Assembly: GCA_029959085.1 (NCBI GenBank)
Contig: JARWIR010000017.1
Span: 20,511,507 to 20,575,506, forward strand
Reading direction: 5' to 3'
DNA from: Nemophila menziesii
Lineage: Eukaryota > Streptophyta > Magnoliopsida > Boraginales > Hydrophyllaceae
DNA: 64,000 bases
Shown: piece after piece, positions 59,301 through 64,000 of the stretch
Numbering within the stretch: the stretch's first letter is position 1
Layout of the letters: every line of letters begins with the position of its first letter
Made by a program: the position numbers and the translations under genes
Notes under the pieces: model-generated
Databases searched by the model: none
What the model saw: the letters and a program-made list of their open reading frames with translations, nothing else
What the model was told of the DNA's origin: nothing

Positions 59301-60240
59301 TTTTTAATCAATGTGCACCAGTTTTATAATAAAATTTTACAAGCATATTTTCGTGAAAATAGGATACAACTTGGTTTGCATTTCCGCAAACAACACATCA
59401 AAAGAACCGACGTTACTTCGTGGAACATGCTCCTTTATCATTTATGTGTCCACCTCGTTAACAATGTCTATCAAATCATTTAACACATTCATCATCTCTT
59501 CATCTACAATATAGTTTGACTCAGCATTCACGCGAATAGGTTCATTTTCACCATGTAAATTTCAAACCTCATATGAGGATAAAAATTCATTCCTAAAAAA
59601 TCTGAACTCTTGTTTCATTAATATTTTTTCCTATTATTCTTGCACCAATTATATAGACATTGAATGATATTTGAACTATCCAAGTGTTTGGAAGCAAACT
59701 CTATAAAAAAATTTACCCCGTTAATAAACACTAGACTAGCTTTATCTTTTCACTTAGTTTACTCTTTATCAATAGATACATCTATTTTGACTTTATGTCA
59801 ATATACAAGAAACAATTTGGATAAATATACAAATATAGGAAACATATATGAATCAATATACAGTGCAATTTCATTTATATACATGGGATAACTATAAAAT
59901 ACTCACAATAAAATAATAAAATCACATATTTACGGTCAAAATTATGTGCAATTTTATCATAAATCATATTGATTTCCTAAAATTTGGCTAAGAATCAACA
60001 ATAGTTATATGTATTATACCTTTACAACAAATAATAAGCTTAATATCTAAAAATAATTACAACTAAACAAAATTTCAATCTTTTTTTCATAAAAATTGAT
60101 GGTAAAATATCTCAAATGGATTGAATTTATTAATGGTGAAAATGGGTCTTATTGAAATGGGTAAGTCATGGTGGTGGCCGACGGTGGTAGCGGGGGCGAC
60201 GATGGCAAATAGTGGTTGCATTGGAATCAAAATCAGGTGG
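59301..60240. other. Interior of the CACTA element without clear coding
   Basis: Probably the upstream part of the transposase region. Stops in all frames; no motif read. Confidence 0.35.
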
Positions 60241-60249
60241 TTAACTTTT

Positions 60250-60810
60250 GTTTTTGGGTAAAGGATTTTTGGTTTTTTGGGTTGTGGAATATTTAATGAG
60301 TTGTTGCCCAGTCCCGCTATATGGCTATGTGATTCATCGCACTTTAATAGCTGGGAACCAACTAGTATGGCGTCTATTGCAGTTAACAAGGAGGGTGAAA
60401 TTAAGAATATTAATACGCAGAGAGCAAGAATTAACAGTATTCTGGAATGGAAAACGTGGTCGATCTTACTAGCCATGAGAACGGCCGCAGAACTTGGTAT
60501 TAAGAGTAGTTCCTTCTACTCAGATAACCTTGAGGTAGTTCAAGGTATTAATTGAGGCGTAGGGATCGACTAGAGGATCCGCCCCATGATATCCAAAGCA
60601 TGGAGGTGGATAGGAAGATTCCCGGAATGGAAAATAAACCATGTTAGAAGAAAGTTTAATGGGGTGGCTGACATTCTCGCTAAAAGTGCTAGAATTAATA
60701 TAGATATATCTAAATGTCCTTGTAGGTCTCTAGTAGATTTTTATTCTAGTATTAGTAACCTATATACGAGATGTACCAAATATCGATGTTAGTTTGTAAT
60801 ATTTGACAAA
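60250..60810 (+). pseudogene. LINE RNase H and 3' end, 5'-truncated insertion
   Basis: Plus strand reads WLCDSSHFNSWEPTSMASIA (first Asp), INSILEWKTWSILLAMRTAA (Glu), FYSDNLEVVQGIN (second Asp), then in another frame KAWRWIGRFPEWKINHVRRK and FNGVADILAKSA (final Asp), ending at TTTGTAATATTTGACAAAAAAAA. Same family type as the RNase H of the LINE at 2457-10402. Placed inside the CACTA element. Confidence 0.85.
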
Positions 60811-60913
60811 AAAAAATATTACGCGGGCCTCTACGACCGTTGATGGCATCTGCCAGAGGCTTTCTAATGGATGGTAAAAGAAGACAATATCAACCGCACA
60901 AGTGGTCGGTATT

Positions 60914-60917
<4 letters not shown>

Positions 60918-61007
<90 letters not shown>
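60918..61007. repeat. (AC)n(AT)n compound microsatellite
   Basis: About 15 AC units pass directly into about 29 AT units. Confidence 0.95.
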
Positions 61008-61008
<1 letters not shown>

Positions 61009-61074
61009 TAGGTAAAACCCGTGTCTGAAGACACTGAAAAAAATTTGTTGCGTTAACGGAAATCAAATACGGGT

Positions 61075-62146
61075 TCTAAGGGTGAAGGTCAAGGTTAAAT
61101 TTAGGGTTAAGGTTGTTCTTTTTTTGCTCATCAAGAAGAAGGTTAGGTTATAGTTAAGGTTAATCTTAAGGTTAAGGTTAGGGTTAAGGTTTAGGTCAAT
61201 GTTAAGGATATGGTTAATTTTAAGGTCAAAGTTAAGGGTTAAGGTTAAAGTTTAAGTCAAGGTTAAGGTTAAATTTTATTTTAAGATTAAGATTAAGTTA
61301 GAGTTAAGGTTTAAGATTAAACATTTAAGGTTTAACAAAATTCTAGGGTTAAGGTCGAATATTAGCGCGATGATTCTTCATTTGTTTAAGGTTAAGGTTA
61401 AGGTTACAGTTAAGTTGAAAGTTAAGGTTAAGGTTTAAAGTTAAAGGTTTAAAGGTTAAGGTAAATTTAAAGGATAAATGTTAAGGTTAGGGTTAGAATT
61501 AAAGTTAAGGTTAAGGTTAAGATTAAGGTTAAGGTATAAAGTTAAGGTTAAGGTTAAGATTAAGATTAAGGTTAAGGTATAAAGTTTAAGGTTCAAAGTT
61601 CAAGGTTTAAGGTTCAAGGTTAAGGTTAAGTTTTAACTTCAAGGTTAAGATTATGGTTAAGGTTTAGGTTAAAGTTAATATGAAGGTGAAGGTAAAGGTT
61701 AAGGCTTGAGATTTAAGGGTTAAGGTTATGGGTTTAAGGGTTAAGAGTTACGGTTAAAGTTAAGGTTAATTGAAGATGATGATAAGGCTTTAAGGTTTAA
61801 GGTTCAAGGTCAAGGTTTAAGGTTAAGGTTATTGTTAAGGTTAAGGTAAGGTAAGGTTAAGGTTAAGGTTAAGGTTAAGGTTAAGGTTAAGGTTAAGGTT
61901 AAGGTTAAGGTTTGGGTCTGGTTTTGGGATGGGTTAAGGCTAAGGTTAAGGTTAAGGTTAAGGTTAAGGTTAAGGTTGAGGTTAAGGTTAAGGTTTGGGT
62001 TAAGGTTAAGGTTAAGGTTTGGGTTTGGGTTTGGGTTTGGGTTTGGGTTTGGGTTTGGGTTAGGGTTAAGTTTAAGGTTAAGATTAAGGTTAAGGTTAAG
62101 GGTAAAGTTAAGGTTAAGGTTAAGGTTGATAGTTAAGGGTTTAAGG
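61075..62146. repeat. Telomere-like hexamer array, mainly GGTTAA, with a GGTTTG block
   Basis: About 1.07 kb dominated by AAGGTT / GGTTAA hexamers. The most regular runs are 61851-61912 and 61938-62010. A block of about eight GGTTTG units lies at 62014-62060 and ends GGGTTAGGGTTAAG. The left part is more degenerate, with GGTTTAA and GGTTCAA variants. It resembles telomeric DNA in strand asymmetry (G and T on one strand) but is neither the common plant TTTAGGG nor TTAGGG. Confidence 0.9.
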
Positions 62147-63230
62147 TTATGGATATGAGAGAAATTAGAGATTTTTGAGTAGTAATATGAGAAGTTAGGT
62201 ACATTCTGATTTATTATATAAATATTATAAATTTATATTAAATGTAAAGAGTGATCTAAGATTTTTTTTAAATTTTTTTGATTAAGTAAATAAGAATTAA
62301 TTAATGGTATTATAAAGGCCCAAATCGGATTTGCCCAATTGTTCATAAGTGTTTCAAGATATTATTATTATCATTATTGTTATTTTTAACTCCACCATAT
62401 ATTTCAATATTATTTTCCTTCATTGGCTTTTCGAAAAATCGTGTAGGTTAATACATTGCTCCCATATTTCCAATTTGAAATTTTTTTCTTTTAAAAGATC
62501 AATGTGGTTTTTATATAGATATAATAATTGATAAAATAAAAAATAAATTTTTTAAAGATATTTATAAGAAGAATAAAAGAATTATGAGAGAAATTAGAGA
62601 TTTTTGAGTAGTAATATGAGAAGTTAGGTACATTCTGCTTTATTATATAAATATTATAAATTAAATGTAAAGAGTGATTTAAGGTTTTTTGTTTTATGTT
62701 TTTTTTATTAAGTAATTAAGAATTAATTAATGGTATTAATTATAGGTGGGGCCAGAAACGATCTTGGTCACCACTTATGTTTGGCCAGAATTAATCCTGG
62801 TCACCACTTATCAAAAAATCTTGTAATATAATATAGATTTGAAAATTTTTCTTTTAAAAGATCAATGTGGTTTTTATATAGATATACCAATTGAGAAAAT
62901 AAAAAATAAAATTTTTAAGATATTTATAAGATAAGAAGAATAAAAGAATTATGAGAGAAATTAGAGATTTTTTAGTAGTAATATGAGGAAAAATAGTAGA
63001 TAATTGCTATTAGATAATACAATAAGTATTTTTGAAATCTTTTTAAAAATATTATTGATTGTTTAATAACATTAATGATTATGATAAGTGGGGCCAGAAT
63101 CAATCCTGGCTACCACTTATGTTTAGCCAGATTAAATCCTGGCCACCATTTATGTTTGGTCAGATTTAATCTTGGCCACCACTTATGTGGGTAAATCTGG
63201 ACCGTTGAAAAAACTCTTAAATATAATATA
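62147..63230. repeat. Three diverged tandem units of about 280-430 bp
   Basis: Units start at about 62155, 62582 and 62948 with ATGAGAGAAATTAGAGATTTTTGAGTAGTAATATGAG. Shared internal parts include GAAGTTAGGTACATTCTG, TTAAATGTAAAGAGTGAT and, from the second unit, CCAGAATTAATCCTGG followed by CACCACTTAT. The third unit has several copies of the CCAG...CCTGG(C/T)CACCA word. It continues directly from the hexamer array. Confidence 0.8.
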
Positions 63231-63503
63231 GATATATATATATATATATATAAAACACAACTTTACCGACTAAAGCATGGTAAGTGTTAAGTAAGTGGCC
63301 TTTTCAAAGTAGTTTTTTTCATACCAAAAATTATCCGACCACATAGGTGGTCGGTTGTTATTAGCTGATTCTTTCGGGGAACTAAGGCAGTCGCTAAAGA
63401 GATTTTATTTTATTTTTTAATCCTTCTGACCACGTATAATCACTACATGGGTATGATGTAGCGGCCACGTCGGTGGTCGCTAAATACCAGCGTTGTAGTA
63501 GTG

Positions 63504-64000
63504 ATAAATTATATTCCGTTATTTATTTAGTAAACAACACTTAGCACGTTAAAAAATAGACATTGGCGACATATTAATTCAATATTATATATGAGTGAAA
63601 TCTTACTATACTATTTGTCGAAAATAAAAAATTTATCCAAAAATATCAAACATTACAATGAAAGATAACATTGCAACAAGGATAATTATAAGCGAAGACA
63701 ACATATGAAGTGGAACCTTAATAAAAATTATCAACTAAGCAAAGGATTAATCTCATACATTCTGTAATTATCCAAGTAAAAAACCATATTTTTGAGTTCA
63801 CGATCATTGAGTTCTCAATGGGGGTTAAGAATCCTAGATGCAAGCGGAGGATCTTAATCACAATTTACGGATAACAATCATGACCTGCAATAGTAAAAAC
63901 ACCACAACTTCTCCAAAAGATACCCATCCAGGTGTATTAGAACCATTGAGAACACTAGGAGTGTAAATTCACCCAAACAACAACTTTTATAATTTTCATA
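63504..64000. other. No gene recognised
   Basis: AT-rich. The part 63800-63880 (GGGGGTTAAGAATCCTAGATGCAAGCGGAGGATC) looks like LTR-type sequence but cannot be assigned before the window ends. Confidence 0.3.

Larger units (their letters stand above)
57302..63503 (-). mobile_element. Decayed CACTA (En/Spm) element with later insertions (6.2 kb)
   Basis: Right end, read inward on the minus strand, is CACTACTACAACGCTGG then TATTTAGCGACC. The left end at 57302 is a worn counterpart (TACTATGCTACCGTG then CTCTAGCGACAGCC). Both flanks inside carry many GTCGCTAA / TGGTCGG words (57330-57690 and 63270-63490). A TNP2 transposase relic on the minus strand lies between. Target duplication is not seen (GAA versus ATA). 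The interior also has a LINE tail and tandem repeats. Confidence 0.65.

Noticed and set aside
60555..60585. GATCGACTAGAGGATCCGCC resembles a cloning-vector polylinker
   Set aside because: Only about 11 bases match the usual polylinker, flanking sequence on both sides is LINE RNase H in the expected order, and no vector backbone is seen. Chance similarity is likelier, though raw reads could settle it.
61912..62158. Long KVKVKV / WVWVWV frames
   Set aside because: Artefacts of translating the hexamer array, not proteins.

Overview
This is a AT-rich window from a plant nuclear genome, almost certainly a eudicot. The evidence is spliceosomal introns with GT-AG borders, a class IV homeodomain-leucine zipper gene, a plant SWIM zinc-finger gene, a secreted glycine-rich protein gene, plant L1 LINEs, Athila-type Ty3 elements with a tRNA-Asp primer site, and CACTA (En/Spm) transposons. 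I cannot fix the species. The glycine-rich protein resembles small secreted proteins known from many dicots.

Three genes look functional, all on the minus strand: the 5' part of a SWIM/MULE-domain gene (90-1670, with a 5'UTR intron), a complete 12-exon HD-ZIP IV gene (29157-33197, 759 codons without a break) and a two-exon glycine- and cysteine-rich secreted protein (56341-56876). A diverged head-to-head pair of paralogous genes of unknown function (43.6-48.5 kb) is partly decayed.

Everything else is layered transposon debris. From left to right: a full-length L1 LINE (2457-10402) bounded by a 14-bp target duplication and carrying two later insertions, a 715-bp hAT-like element (itself split by a tRNA-derived SINE) and an Athila-type solo LTR; a second, 5'-truncated LINE (10.4-13.0 kb); a copia gag remnant (15 kb); an 11-kb composite Athila-like element (16623-27709) with two gag-type coding regions, a protease fused to an integrase tail, no reverse transcriptase, and a duplicated GC-rich block; the HD-ZIP gene; a 462-bp near-perfect foldback element; CACTA remnants; a truncated Athila element in the opposite orientation (37.6-39.9 kb); LINE pieces (36.9-43.4 kb); the paralog pair; an Athila integrase fragment; an MCM3 gene fragment that keeps an intron; small hAT and other MITEs; a copia LTR; the glycine-rich gene; and a 6.2-kb decayed CACTA element (57.3-63.5 kb) that holds a TNP2 transposase relic, a LINE tail, a TTAAGG telomere-like array of about 1 kb, and a degenerate tandem repeat.

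The genes do not form a pathway. The window is a few host genes between nested repeats, and the target duplications allow the relative order of several insertions to be read.
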